A stretch of DNA of 59,062 nucleotides from Pseudomonas sp. GM50 (GTDB lineage Bacteria > Pseudomonadota > Gammaproteobacteria > Pseudomonadales > Pseudomonadaceae). Both the position numbers and the translations under genes were made by a program. Below, piece after piece: positions 50,998 through 59,062 of this stretch. How positions within the stretch are numbered: position 1 is the first letter of the stretch; every line of letters begins with the position of its first letter. The notes under the pieces are model-generated. The model worked only from the letters and a program-made list of their open reading frames with translations, was not told where the DNA came from and did not search any database. The DNA lies in the NCBI RefSeq assembly GCF_000282375.1, contig NZ_AKJK01000066.1, positions 1 through 59,062 of the forward strand. The letters run 5' to 3'.

Positions 50998-52236
50998 ATG
51001 CCCAACCAAGCGCCCCTGCTGTTACGTCATCACCGCCCGTTTATCGCGTTCTGGCTGGCTCGGGTGTTTACCGCCAGCGGTTTTCAGATGCTCACGGTGG
51101 CAATCGGCTGGAATCTGTATCAACTGACGGGCAATGTGCTCGATCTGGGCCTGGTGGGGCTGGTGGAATTTGCCCCTCGAGTGTTGTTCATGCTGCACAC
51201 CGGGCATGTCGCGGACCGCTATGACCGGCGCAAGGTCGCGGCGATTTGTCAGTTCCTGCAAGCGCTGATCGCCCTGTCGCTGGCCATCGGCAGCGCGACC
51301 GACCATGTCACCCGGGAGATGATCTTCATCCTCGCGTTCCTGCTCGGCGCCGCCCGGTCCTTCGAAATGCCGACGACTCAGGCCTTGCTGCCGAGCATCG
51401 TGCCCAGCGCGTTGTTCCCCCGTGCCGTTGCCGCCGCGCAATCTGCACAACAATCGGCAACTATCGTCGCCCCGGCGTTGGGCGGTTTGCTCTACGCCTT
51501 TGGCAGCGTCTGGGTGTATGGCCCGACGGTGATTCTTTACCTCATCGCTTGTGCGCTGATGCTCAACCTTCCGGCCCGACAGACACCGCTGAACAAGGGC
51601 AAGGCCACCCTGGATTCGCTGCTGGCGGGCATCCGCTTCATTCGCAGTCGCCCGGACATTCTCGGGGCAATTTCCCTGGATCTGTTTGCCGTCCTGCTGG
51701 GCGGCGCGACCGCGTTGCTGCCGGTGTTCGCCAAAGACATTCTGCTGACCGGCCCGTGGGGTCTGGGCCTGCTGCGTTCGGCCCCGGCAGTCGGTGCGCT
51801 GCTGATGTCGCTGTTTCTGGCGCGATTTGCCGTAGAGCGAAACGTCGGGCGGGTGATGTTCACGGCCGTGGGTGTATTCGGCGTGGCGACCATCGCTTTC
51901 GGCCTGTCGACTTCGTTCTGGTTCTCTCTCGCCGTGCTGGTGGTATTGGGCGCAGCGGACATGATCAGCATGGTGATCCGCGCCTCATTCGTGCAACTGG
52001 AAACTCCCGACGAAATGCGCGGCCGGGTGAGCGCGGTGAATGGCTTGTTCATCGGCGCTTCGAATCAGCTCGGCGAGTTCGAATCAGGCCTGACGGCCCA
52101 CTGGTTCGGCACCGTGCCGGCAGTGGTCATGGGCGGCATCGGCACGCTGATGGTGACCGGGACCTGGATTAAACTGTTCCCGACCCTGGCCAACCGCGAC
52201 CGCATGCATGTGCCGGTGGAAGAGGTCAGGGTCTGA
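50998..52236 (+). CDS. MFS transporter, EntS-like
   Basis: A 412-residue major facilitator with 11-12 membrane helices. The loop-2 motif is GHVADRYDRRKV (near residue 65) and the pattern resembles siderophore exporters of the EntS group. Substrate unknown. Probably a single gene; the next gene is convergent. Confidence 0.87.
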   Translation: MPNQAPLLLRHHRPFIAFWLARVFTASGFQMLTVAIGWNLYQLTGNVLDLGLVGLVEFAPRVLFMLHTGHVADRYDRRKVAAICQFLQALIALSLAIGSATDHVTREMIFILAFLLGAARSFEMPTTQALLPSIVPSALFPRAVAAAQSAQQSATIVAPALGGLLYAFGSVWVYGPTVILYLIACALMLNLPARQTPLNKGKATLDSLLAGIRFIRSRPDILGAISLDLFAVLLGGATALLPVFAKDILLTGPWGLGLLRSAPAVGALLMSLFLARFAVERNVGRVMFTAVGVFGVATIAFGLSTSFWFSLAVLVVLGAADMISMVIRASFVQLETPDEMRGRVSAVNGLFIGASNQLGEFESGLTAHWFGTVPAVVMGGIGTLMVTGTWIKLFPTLANRDRMHVPVEEVRV

Positions 52237-52256
52237 CGTAGTTGTCCAGGGCACTC

Positions 52257-52808
52257 TTAAACCACCAACTCCCCCGCCACCGTCGACCGCGTGGCTTTGC
52301 CGCAGAGTTGCTCCACCAGCGCCAGGGCAAACTCCAACGCGGCGCCCGAACCCTGAGCGGTGATGCAGTTGCCATCGACCACCACCGGTTGATCGATGAA
52401 GTTGCAACCCGACAGTTGATTGCTGACCGTGGGCAGGCAAGTCATGCGCCGCTGACGCAAAACGCCAAAGGTTTGCAGCGCCAGTGCCGGAGATTCGGCA
52501 ATACCGGCGAACAGGCGCCCGGCGGCGGCCTGGTCCTTGATCAATTGTTGCAAGGGTTGGTGGGCCGCCAAATGCTGCGCCCCTACGGCACCGCCAGGCA
52601 GAACGATCAGGTCGAAGGGTTGGGCCAGTAAATCCACCAACATCGCATCGGCGGTCAAGCGGGTGCCGCGAGCGCAGGTGAGCATGCGCCGTGCCTCGAT
52701 GCTGGCCACCACCACTTCAACCTTGGCGCGGCGCAGCACATCGATCAAGGTCACGGTTTGCAGATCGTCGATGCCCTCGGCGAGGGTAATCAGGGCTCTA
52801 AAGGTCAT
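52257..52808 (-). CDS. DJ-1/PfpI-family protein lacking the catalytic Cys
   Basis: A 183-residue DJ-1-fold protein. The acidic residue in LAEGIDDLQ is kept and the nucleophile elbow reads AGIAESPALAL, where DJ-1/YajL have ICAAPA, so the Cys is replaced by Ala. Chaperone or glyoxalase activity relying on that Cys is unlikely; a regulatory or non-catalytic role is possible. Confidence 0.85.
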   Translation of the reverse strand: MTFRALITLAEGIDDLQTVTLIDVLRRAKVEVVVASIEARRMLTCARGTRLTADAMLVDLLAQPFDLIVLPGGAVGAQHLAAHQPLQQLIKDQAAAGRLFAGIAESPALALQTFGVLRQRRMTCLPTVSNQLSGCNFIDQPVVVDGNCITAQGSGAALEFALALVEQLCGKATRSTVAGELVV

Positions 52809-52875
52809 GGGCGCGGTCCACAGGATGATCTTTAAAGCGTAGTCAGCTTTCCTGACACTTGTTCGAGGCCAGCCG

Positions 52876-53331
52876 TTACTTGATGTAAAGCTGCGTCGAC
52901 AGCGTGTTGCCGGGGGCGTTGATCGAGGTATTGCTGAACGTGAAGGTGCCGTCCTGCTTGCCCGCCAGGTCGAAGATGTACAGATAGCCGACGGTTTTTT
53001 TCCCGGCGGAGCACTCGGTCAGGTTGCCGGTATCAAAAGCACAGACAGGGGTTCGGGTGCCGTTCACCTCGAAACCGTCCAGTGCGACATGGGCTGCACG
53101 GCCGTAGCCGACCTCCAGCACATACACCTTGATGTTTGGCCCTTTGTGGTCGCAACGGGTTTGCGCCTGGCCGTCCGCGATATTTTCAAAGCCACAGCCT
53201 GGTGATTCGACCTTGAGCACCTTCACCTGGCTCAACGGTTGGGCCATGGCCGCGAAGGCTGTTTGCGCTCCGATGAAACAGCTGAGCAGCAATCCCGATA
53301 ACGCAATCGCACGCTTTTTAATGCAATACAT
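52876..53331 (-). CDS. Secreted DUF4879-like protein
   Basis: A 151-residue protein with a signal peptide (LSGLLLSCFIGAQTAFA, cleavage after about residue 28) and four Cys in the mature part (near CGFEN, RCDHKG, VCAFD, ECSAG) that could form disulphides. The mature pattern (VLKVESPGCGFENIA, VYVLEVGYGRAAHVA) resembles DUF4879 proteins, whose function is unknown. Single gene. Confidence 0.78.
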   Translation of the reverse strand: MYCIKKRAIALSGLLLSCFIGAQTAFAAMAQPLSQVKVLKVESPGCGFENIADGQAQTRCDHKGPNIKVYVLEVGYGRAAHVALDGFEVNGTRTPVCAFDTGNLTECSAGKKTVGYLYIFDLAGKQDGTFTFSNTSINAPGNTLSTQLYIK

Positions 53332-53558
53332 ATCTACCCCCTCCCTCCCCCAAAAAAACAGCGCGCAGTATGGCGCAGTTCCCTTTTATGCAAAACATCG
53401 ACGACGATCGCAGCCATAAGCAGCCATAGCCCCACGCTGCTGGTATGATGCGCGGCTTTTTCCGACCCCACAGAAAATTCCCAGGCGCCTGCTGCGGCCT
53501 GTGCTTTGCTGTTGAGGTCGATACATTCACGGCGCCGGGCGCGCCACGGGGAGCAGAC

Positions 53559-54854
53559 ATGCTGGAAAGGCTGTTTCAACTCAAGGCACACAACACCAAC
53601 GTGCGGACCGAGATTCTGGCGGGCGTCACGACCTTTTTGGCCATGGCCTACATTCTGTTCGTCAACCCGAGCATCCTCGGCGAGACCGGCATGGACAAGG
53701 GTGCGGTGTTTGTCGCCACCTGTCTGGCAGCTGCCATCGGCTCGGCGACCATGGGCCTGATCGCCAACTACCCGATCGCCCTCGCGCCGGGCATGGGCCT
53801 GAACGCCTTCTTTACCTACACCGTGGTCCTGCACATGGGCCACACCTGGCAAGTGGCGTTGGGCGCGGTGTTCATCTCGGCGGTGATGTTTTTCCTGCTG
53901 TCGATCTTCCGCATCCGTGAATGGATCATCAACAGCATCCCGCTGGCGCTACGCTCGGCGATTGCCGCCGGTATCGGCCTGTTCCTGGCGCTGATCGCCC
54001 TGCACAACGCCGGCATCGTCGTCAGCAATCCGGCGACCATGGTCGGCCTCGGCGACTTGAAGCAACCGGCGCCGATTCTCGCGACCCTCGGCTTTGCCCT
54101 GATCGTCGCCCTGGAGGCCCTGAAAGTCCGTGGAGCGGTGCTGATCGGCATTCTGTCGGTGACCATCGTATCCATTCTGTTGGGCTTCACCCCGTTCGGT
54201 GGCGTGATGTCGATGCCGCCGTCGCTGGCACCGACCTTCCTGCAACTGGACATCAAAGGCGCACTGGACATCGGTCTGGTCAGCGTGATCTTCGCCTTCC
54301 TGTTCGTCGACCTGTTCGACAACTCCGGCACCCTGATCGGCGTCGCCAAGCGCGCCGGCCTGATGGGCAAGGACGGCCACATGCCGAAAATGGGCCGCGC
54401 CCTGATCGCCGACAGCACCGCGGCCATGGCCGGTTCCTTGCTGGGTACGTCGACCACCACCAGCTACATCGAATCCGCAGCCGGCGTGAGTGCCGGTGGC
54501 CGCACCGGCCTGACCGCCATCGTGGTCGCGATTCTGTTCCTGCTGGCGCTGTTTTTCTCGCCATTGGCGGCCAGCGTTCCAGCCTTCGCCACCGCGCCGG
54601 CGTTGCTGTTCGTCGCCGTACTGATGACATCCGGCCTGGCGGAAATAGACTGGGACGACATCACCGTCGCCGCACCGGTCGTGGTCACCGCCCTGGCCAT
54701 GCCATTCACATATTCCATCGCCAACGGCATCGCCTTCGGTTTCATCTCCTGGACAGCCATCAAGTTGCTGTCCGGTCGCGGCCGTGAGTTGAATTCGGCG
54801 CTGGTGATTCTGTCGATTCTGTTCGTGATCAAGTTGGGTTGGTTCAACGCATGA
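53559..54854 (+). CDS. Purine permease of the AzgA (NCS2) family
   Basis: A 431-residue inner-membrane transporter with about 12-14 helices and family signatures TFLAMAYILFVNPSIL (near residue 25) and DLFDNSGTLIGVAKRAG. AzgA-type members take up adenine, guanine or hypoxanthine with protons. The start at 53559, with GGGGAGC upstream, opens the conserved part. Overlaps trmA by 4 bases. Confidence 0.92.
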   Translation: MLERLFQLKAHNTNVRTEILAGVTTFLAMAYILFVNPSILGETGMDKGAVFVATCLAAAIGSATMGLIANYPIALAPGMGLNAFFTYTVVLHMGHTWQVALGAVFISAVMFFLLSIFRIREWIINSIPLALRSAIAAGIGLFLALIALHNAGIVVSNPATMVGLGDLKQPAPILATLGFALIVALEALKVRGAVLIGILSVTIVSILLGFTPFGGVMSMPPSLAPTFLQLDIKGALDIGLVSVIFAFLFVDLFDNSGTLIGVAKRAGLMGKDGHMPKMGRALIADSTAAMAGSLLGTSTTTSYIESAAGVSAGGRTGLTAIVVAILFLLALFFSPLAASVPAFATAPALLFVAVLMTSGLAEIDWDDITVAAPVVVTALAMPFTYSIANGIAFGFISWTAIKLLSGRGRELNSALVILSILFVIKLGWFNA

Positions 54855-55930
54855 CTTTTGATTCCCAGGCCTACGCCGTTCAGCTCGAAGAAAAGGTCAC
54901 GCGCCTGCGTGACCTGCTGGCCCCGTTCGACGCACCCGAACCTGCGGTGTTCGATTCGCCGCTGAAAAACTTTCGCCTGCGTGCCGAATTCCGGCTGTGG
55001 CGTGAAGCCGGCGAGCGCCACTACGCAATGTTTTCCCAGGAAGACAAACGCACGCCGATCCTGATCGAAGAATTCCCGATCGCAAGCCTGCGCATCAACC
55101 AGTTGATGCCGCAACTCAAGGCGGCGTGGCAAGCGAGTGCGGCCCTGAGCCACAAGCTGTTTCAGGTGGAGTTCCTCACCACCCTGGCCGGCGATGCGAT
55201 GATCACCCTGTGCTATCACCGCCCGCTGGAGGAGCACTGGCACGCGGCCGCGTCGAAACTGGCCGCCGACCTGAACGTCAGCATCATCGGTCGTTCGAAG
55301 GGCAAACGCGAAGTGATCGGTCACGATTACGTGGTCGAAAAACTCGAAGTTGGCGGTCGCACCTTCAGCTATCGCCAGCCGGAAGGCGCGTTCACCCAAC
55401 CCAACGGCACCGTGAACCAGAAGATGCTCAACTGGGCGTATGACGCCCTCGGCGATCGCTCCGACGATTTGCTGGAGCTGTATTGCGGCAACGGTAACTT
55501 CACCCTGCCGCTCGCGACCCGTGTGCGCAAAGTGCTGGCCACCGAAATCAGCAAGACGTCGGTCAATGCAGCGCTCAGCAACCTGAGTGAAAACGCGGTG
55601 GGTAATGTCACGCTGGTGCGTTTGTCTGCCGAAGAACTGACCGAAGCCCTGAACGAAGTTCGCCCGTTCCGTCGCCTGCACGGCATCGACCTCAAGAGCT
55701 ACGAATTCGGTAGCGTGTTCGTCGACCCGCCCCGCGCCGGCATGGACCCGGACACTTGCGAGCTGACCCGGCGCTTCGACAACATCCTCTACATTTCCTG
55801 CAACCCGGAAACCCTCGCGGCCAACATCGCCCAGTTGCACGACACCCACCGCATCACTCAGTGCGCGATGTTCGACCAGTTTCCATGGACCCATCACATG
55901 GAATCCGGGGTGTTGTTGACCCGTCGTTGA
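54851..55930 (+). CDS. trmA: tRNA (uracil-5)-methyltransferase TrmA
   Basis: A 359-residue SAM enzyme that makes 5-methyluridine at position 54 of tRNA. SAM loop LLELYCGNGNFTLPLA (near 215), catalytic Cys in ISCNPETLA near 316, and DPPRAGMD before it. Translation starts in the ATGA overlap with the permease stop. Followed by a strong terminator. Confidence 0.96.
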   Translation: MTFDSQAYAVQLEEKVTRLRDLLAPFDAPEPAVFDSPLKNFRLRAEFRLWREAGERHYAMFSQEDKRTPILIEEFPIASLRINQLMPQLKAAWQASAALSHKLFQVEFLTTLAGDAMITLCYHRPLEEHWHAAASKLAADLNVSIIGRSKGKREVIGHDYVVEKLEVGGRTFSYRQPEGAFTQPNGTVNQKMLNWAYDALGDRSDDLLELYCGNGNFTLPLATRVRKVLATEISKTSVNAALSNLSENAVGNVTLVRLSAEELTEALNEVRPFRRLHGIDLKSYEFGSVFVDPPRAGMDPDTCELTRRFDNILYISCNPETLAANIAQLHDTHRITQCAMFDQFPWTHHMESGVLLTRR

Positions 55931-55953
55931 TCGCAGCCTCCACCTACAAATCA

Positions 55954-55976
55954 GCCGTCCACAGGACGGCTTTTTT
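55954..55976 (+). terminator. Rho-independent terminator after trmA
   Basis: GCCGTCC-ACA-GGACGGC followed by six T. Confidence 0.93.
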
Positions 55977-55984
55977 GTGGGTGA

Positions 55985-56431
55985 TCAAAGCGCCACATCG
56001 GTCTTGCGCGGGCGACCACCCTTCTTGCCATTGGCCCGCGCAGCCTCGGCCTTGGCCGCGCTGCTCTGACGACCATTGCGCGATGCGATCACCGAGGCGG
56101 CCATATCCATCAGCGGTTTGCTCGCCGAGATCAAGCCGGCGATGGACACCTGCAATTCCTTGTCTTCATGACAAAGTGCGGCTCCGGCGAAACCGACTTT
56201 CAGCCCGGCGAAATCCTCAGTCTCGAAACCATCGAACTCTGGATAGTTTTTCACTGGCAACAACACACCGCTGCCATCCTCAAAACCGACGGCGAGACAC
56301 GGATCAAGAAAGATCACCGTGGTCGCATTCAATCCAGCGCGACGGCGCGCCTCACCACTCTCGATCGCTTCGTCCAGAGCGCCTTCGGTCACTGGGTGAT
56401 CGACCTGCATTTTTGCGTTTATCGTTTTCAT
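55985..56431 (-). CDS. DUF2442-type protein
   Basis: A 148-residue cytoplasmic protein: FEDGSGVLLPVKNYPEF near residue 52, a C-terminal basic tail ANGKKGGRPRK that may bind nucleic acid. The family is often linked to toxin-antitoxin-like pairs but stands alone here. Function unknown. Confidence 0.8.
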   Translation of the reverse strand: MKTINAKMQVDHPVTEGALDEAIESGEARRRAGLNATTVIFLDPCLAVGFEDGSGVLLPVKNYPEFDGFETEDFAGLKVGFAGAALCHEDKELQVSIAGLISASKPLMDMAASVIASRNGRQSSAAKAEAARANGKKGGRPRKTDVAL

Positions 56432-56691
56432 AATTCGATCTCCACGCCCTCGGGTGCTCTTAGGGCTGTTTGCTTTTTCTGTAGCGATTACATTTATGCT
56501 AACCCATCAGTTAGGTTACAAACTCAAAGATTCGCCACTCCTTGAAGAATCCGACAGCTGGCGCGCTGATCGCTCGATCAATTGGCCGGTTCGGAACTCG
56601 GCACTGGCAGGTTGAAACACCCTGTATTTGTGCGCTCTTATTTGATAAATACACACTCTGACACTTCATTTGATTCCCGGTGTAATCAATC

Positions 56692-57612
56692 ATGCAGCGA
56701 CATTTCGACGATCTTCAGTTGGGCAGCATCGAACTGTTTTGCCTGGCCGCAGAGGCCGGCAGCTTTACCGCAGCAGCCCAGGTGGCGGGCGTGACCCCGG
56801 CCGCCGTCAGCCGCTCGGTGTCGCGCATGGAAGAACGTTTGGGTGTGAGGCTGTTTGCGCGTACCACCCGCAGCGTCAAGCTGACCGACAGTGGCCGGCG
56901 TTATTTCGAAGAGTGTCGCGAGGCTCTCGCACAACTGGTCGAGGCCCAGCGCGAGGTGATGGGGCAGCAGCAAGAACCTTCCGGCACTTTGCGCATCAGC
57001 ATTCCCACGACCTATGCCCATCATCGAATCCTGCCCTTGCTGCCTGCGTTTCGGGCGCGCTTTCCCGCCGTGAAAGTCGAGGCGCACATCAGCAATCGCA
57101 ACATCGATTTCGTCGGCGAAGGCTATGACATGGCAATCCGTGTGCGAGCCATTCCCGACTCAGGGCTGATTGCCCGGCCGTTGGAGGATGCCGCGCTGGT
57201 GATGATTGCCGGCCCTGATTACCTGAAGCGCGCCGGCACCCCGCAGACCCTGGATGACTTGGCTCAGCACGAATGCATTCAGTACGAACTGCCCAGCAGC
57301 GGTCGGCGGATTGCCTGGCTGTTTAATGACAACGGTGTGCCGCTGGAGATTTTGGCCGAGGGCAATTACTGCTGTTCCGATGATGTATTAGGCGGTGTGA
57401 CGTTGGCAAAACACGGTGCAGGGTTGTTTCAAACGTATCGCTTCATCGTCGAAAACGAGCTGGCGGATGGCTCGTTGGTGGAAGTGCTCAAGCCCTATGG
57501 TGGCCGCTCCCGCCCCTTCACCCTGCTTTATCCGCAAAGCCGCCATGTGCCGTTGCGGCTAAGAGCGTTTATCGATTTTCTGGTTGAGCATCTACCGCGC
57601 ATCAATGCATGA
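56692..57612 (+). CDS. LysR-family transcription regulator
   Basis: A 306-residue regulator with N-terminal winged helix (LFCLAAEAGSFTAAAQVAGV, then SRSVSRMEERLGVRLF) and a periplasmic-binding-protein-like effector domain. It lies upstream of and in the same direction as aroQ and a shikimate dehydrogenase gene and may control them in response to quinate or shikimate; that link is inferred from position. Confidence 0.92.
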   Translation: MQRHFDDLQLGSIELFCLAAEAGSFTAAAQVAGVTPAAVSRSVSRMEERLGVRLFARTTRSVKLTDSGRRYFEECREALAQLVEAQREVMGQQQEPSGTLRISIPTTYAHHRILPLLPAFRARFPAVKVEAHISNRNIDFVGEGYDMAIRVRAIPDSGLIARPLEDAALVMIAGPDYLKRAGTPQTLDDLAQHECIQYELPSSGRRIAWLFNDNGVPLEILAEGNYCCSDDVLGGVTLAKHGAGLFQTYRFIVENELADGSLVEVLKPYGGRSRPFTLLYPQSRHVPLRLRAFIDFLVEHLPRINA

Positions 57613-57743
57613 CCGTCCGATCACCGCACAAATAATCCAGGCCTGACGCCCTCTTCAATTGACCTTATTAACCAGTTAGTACAATTTCTCCCCACAGGCT
57701 GAAACCCTCGGCCAATGCCAAAAATAATATGTGGAGAGACTCG

Positions 57744-58184
57744 ATGTCCCCTATCGTTCTGGTGCTCAACGGCCCGAACCTGAACCTGCTGGGTACCCGT
57801 GAACCGGCGACTTATGGCCACGAAACCCTGGCGGACATTTCAGCGCTGTGCGGCCGTGCAGCCGAAGAGTTCGGCCTGGCAGTGGAATTTCGCCAGACCA
57901 ACCATGAGGGCGAACTGCTCGACTGGATTCACGCCGCCCGTGGCCGCTGCGCCGGGATCGTCATCAATCCGGCCGCCTGGACTCACACCTCGGTCGCCAT
58001 TCGCGATGCCTTGGTCGCCAGCGAACTGCCGGTGATCGAAGTACACCTGTCCAACGTCCATGCCCGCGAACCCTTCCGGCATCACTCCTTTGTCTCGTCT
58101 ATCGCCACGGCGGTCATGTGCGGTTTTGGCAGCCACGGCTATCGTCTGGCACTAGCGCATTTCAGCCAACGTTTGAAAGGTTAA
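57744..58184 (+). CDS. aroQ: Type II 3-dehydroquinate dehydratase
   Basis: A 146-residue enzyme turning 3-dehydroquinate into 3-dehydroshikimate. Motifs NGPNLNLLGTREP, NPAAWTHTSVAIRDA and VHLSNVHAREPFRHHS are all present, with the active-site Tyr in PATYG. Start at 57744 with GGAGAG upstream. Being paired with a dehydrogenase and a LysR gene, it may serve quinate/shikimate use rather than general aromatic synthesis. Confidence 0.95.
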   Translation: MSPIVLVLNGPNLNLLGTREPATYGHETLADISALCGRAAEEFGLAVEFRQTNHEGELLDWIHAARGRCAGIVINPAAWTHTSVAIRDALVASELPVIEVHLSNVHAREPFRHHSFVSSIATAVMCGFGSHGYRLALAHFSQRLKG

Positions 58185-58189
58185 GCGTC

Positions 58190-59044
58190 ATGACACAGAA
58201 CACCGTGGTATTGGCCGGGCTGATCGGTGCCGGCATTCAGGCTTCCCGCACCCCCGCGCTGCACGAGCATGAAGGCGATGCGCAGGGTTTGCGTTACCTG
58301 TATCGGTTGATCGATCTGGATCAATTGAAACTCGACAGCAGCGCCCTGCCCGACCTGCTGATGGCCGCCGAACGGATGAACTTCACCGGGCTGAATATCA
58401 CCTTCCCGTGCAAGCAGACGATTATCCCGTTGCTTGACGAACTGTCGCCGGAAGCCCGCGGTATTGGCGCGGTGAACACGGTGGTGCTGAAGGACGGTAA
58501 ACGCATCGGCCACAACACCGACTGCCTGGGTTTTGCCGAAGGTTTTCGTCGCGGTTTGCAGGACGTTACCCGTGAGCGTGTGGTGCAAATGGGCGCCGGT
58601 GGCGCAGGCGCGGCAGTGGCCCACGCGCTATTGAGCGAAGGCGTACGGCTGCTGAGCATTTTCGATGTGGATAACAGCCGTGCCCAGGCGTTGGCGAACA
58701 ACCTCAACCAGCATTTTGGCTTCGGCCGGGCCGTTGCCGGCCATGACTTGGCGAGTACCATGGCCGAGGCCGACGGACTGGTGAATACCACGCCGATGGG
58801 CATGAAAAAGCTGCCGGGCATGCCCGTGCCGGTGGAGCTGCTTCGGACGCAATTGTGGGTTGCGGAGATCGTTTACTTCCCACTGGAAACCGAACTGCTG
58901 CGCAACGCTCGCGCGCTGGGTTGCCGCACCCTGGATGGCGGCACCATGGCGGTGTTTCAGGCAGTGAAGGCGTTTGAACTGTTCAGCGGGGTGGTGCCGG
59001 ATGCTCAGCGGATGCTGGCGCATTTTCAGAGCATGAATGGTTGA
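58190..59044 (+). CDS. Shikimate/quinate dehydrogenase
   Basis: A 284-residue NAD(P)-dependent oxidoreductase of the AroE/YdiB group: substrate part SRTPALHEHEG, LNITFPCKQT with the catalytic Lys, NTDCLGF, and cofactor loop GAGGAGAAVAHAL. SRTP in place of SLSP and the PCKQ form point to the catabolic quinate/shikimate type. Five bases after aroQ, same operon. Confidence 0.93.
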   Translation: MTQNTVVLAGLIGAGIQASRTPALHEHEGDAQGLRYLYRLIDLDQLKLDSSALPDLLMAAERMNFTGLNITFPCKQTIIPLLDELSPEARGIGAVNTVVLKDGKRIGHNTDCLGFAEGFRRGLQDVTRERVVQMGAGGAGAAVAHALLSEGVRLLSIFDVDNSRAQALANNLNQHFGFGRAVAGHDLASTMAEADGLVNTTPMGMKKLPGMPVPVELLRTQLWVAEIVYFPLETELLRNARALGCRTLDGGTMAVFQAVKAFELFSGVVPDAQRMLAHFQSMNG

Positions 59045-59045
59045 A

Positions 59046-59062
59046 AAGCTTCGCGGGCAAGC
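59046..59062. repeat. Possible start of a REP element, cut by the window edge
   Basis: AGCTTCGCGGGCAAGC resembles the common GCTTGCCCGCGAAGC REP core in Pseudomonas; only one arm is inside the window. Confidence 0.4.

Overview
The window is a chromosomal stretch of a fluorescent-type Pseudomonas. The evidence is the katB-ankB pair, the cyanide-insensitive oxidase genes with an Anr box, a LuxR-type solo regulator, a CstA-YbdD pair, RadA, an AroQ/shikimate dehydrogenase pair and REP-type repeats of the kind common in this genus. No rRNA, tRNA, CRISPR array or complete insertion sequence was seen.

From about 0.9 to 33.3 kb lies a large accessory locus, visibly more AT-rich in places than the flanks, that looks like a specialised-metabolite gene cluster without a modular NRPS or PKS. 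It works through free-standing proteins. There are three carrier proteins, three stand-alone adenylating enzymes and six KAS III (FabH)-fold proteins, two of which lack the catalytic Cys. It also has two full-length acyl-CoA dehydrogenases plus one shortened relative, two related alpha/beta hydrolases, a VOC-fold protein, a PLP fold-III decarboxylase, a P450, a luciferase-like flavin monooxygenase and an Sfp-type phosphopantetheinyl transferase. The left arm (plus strand, 1.7-5.9 kb) is KAS III-like, carrier protein, shortened acyl-CoA dehydrogenase, MATE exporter, hydrolase. The right arm (minus strand, 33.3 down to 15.0 kb) is a tightly packed run of 19 genes, most overlapping by 4-30 bases, with one internal gap of 123 bases. 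Between them sit a short AraC regulator and a plus-strand operon, apparently read from a sigma-54 promoter: HlyD adaptor, ABC ATPase, ABC permease, NtrC-type response regulator, histidine kinase, phosphopantetheinyl transferase.

My working model, which is inference, is this. Amino acids are activated by the ligases and loaded on carrier proteins. At least one carrier-bound amino acid is decarboxylated to an amine, as BtrK does in butirosin synthesis. Intermediates are desaturated by the acyl-CoA dehydrogenases and joined or transferred by KAS III-type proteins, some acting as PqsB/PqsC-like pairs. The product is oxidised by the P450 and the flavin enzyme and exported by the ABC and MATE systems. 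I do not recognise the product or the cluster as a whole.

From 33.3 to 34.1 kb is a non-coding, possibly decayed stretch. After it the sequence is mostly core genome: a cupin, PotE, an amino-acid binding protein, YbdD-CstA, a PilZ protein, RadA, AnkB-KatB, MscL, Fpr, a LuxR solo, RlmG, the cyanide-insensitive oxidase operon, an MFS exporter, a DJ-1-fold protein, a DUF4879 protein, a purine permease, TrmA, a DUF2442 protein, and a LysR-AroQ-shikimate dehydrogenase locus at the right edge.
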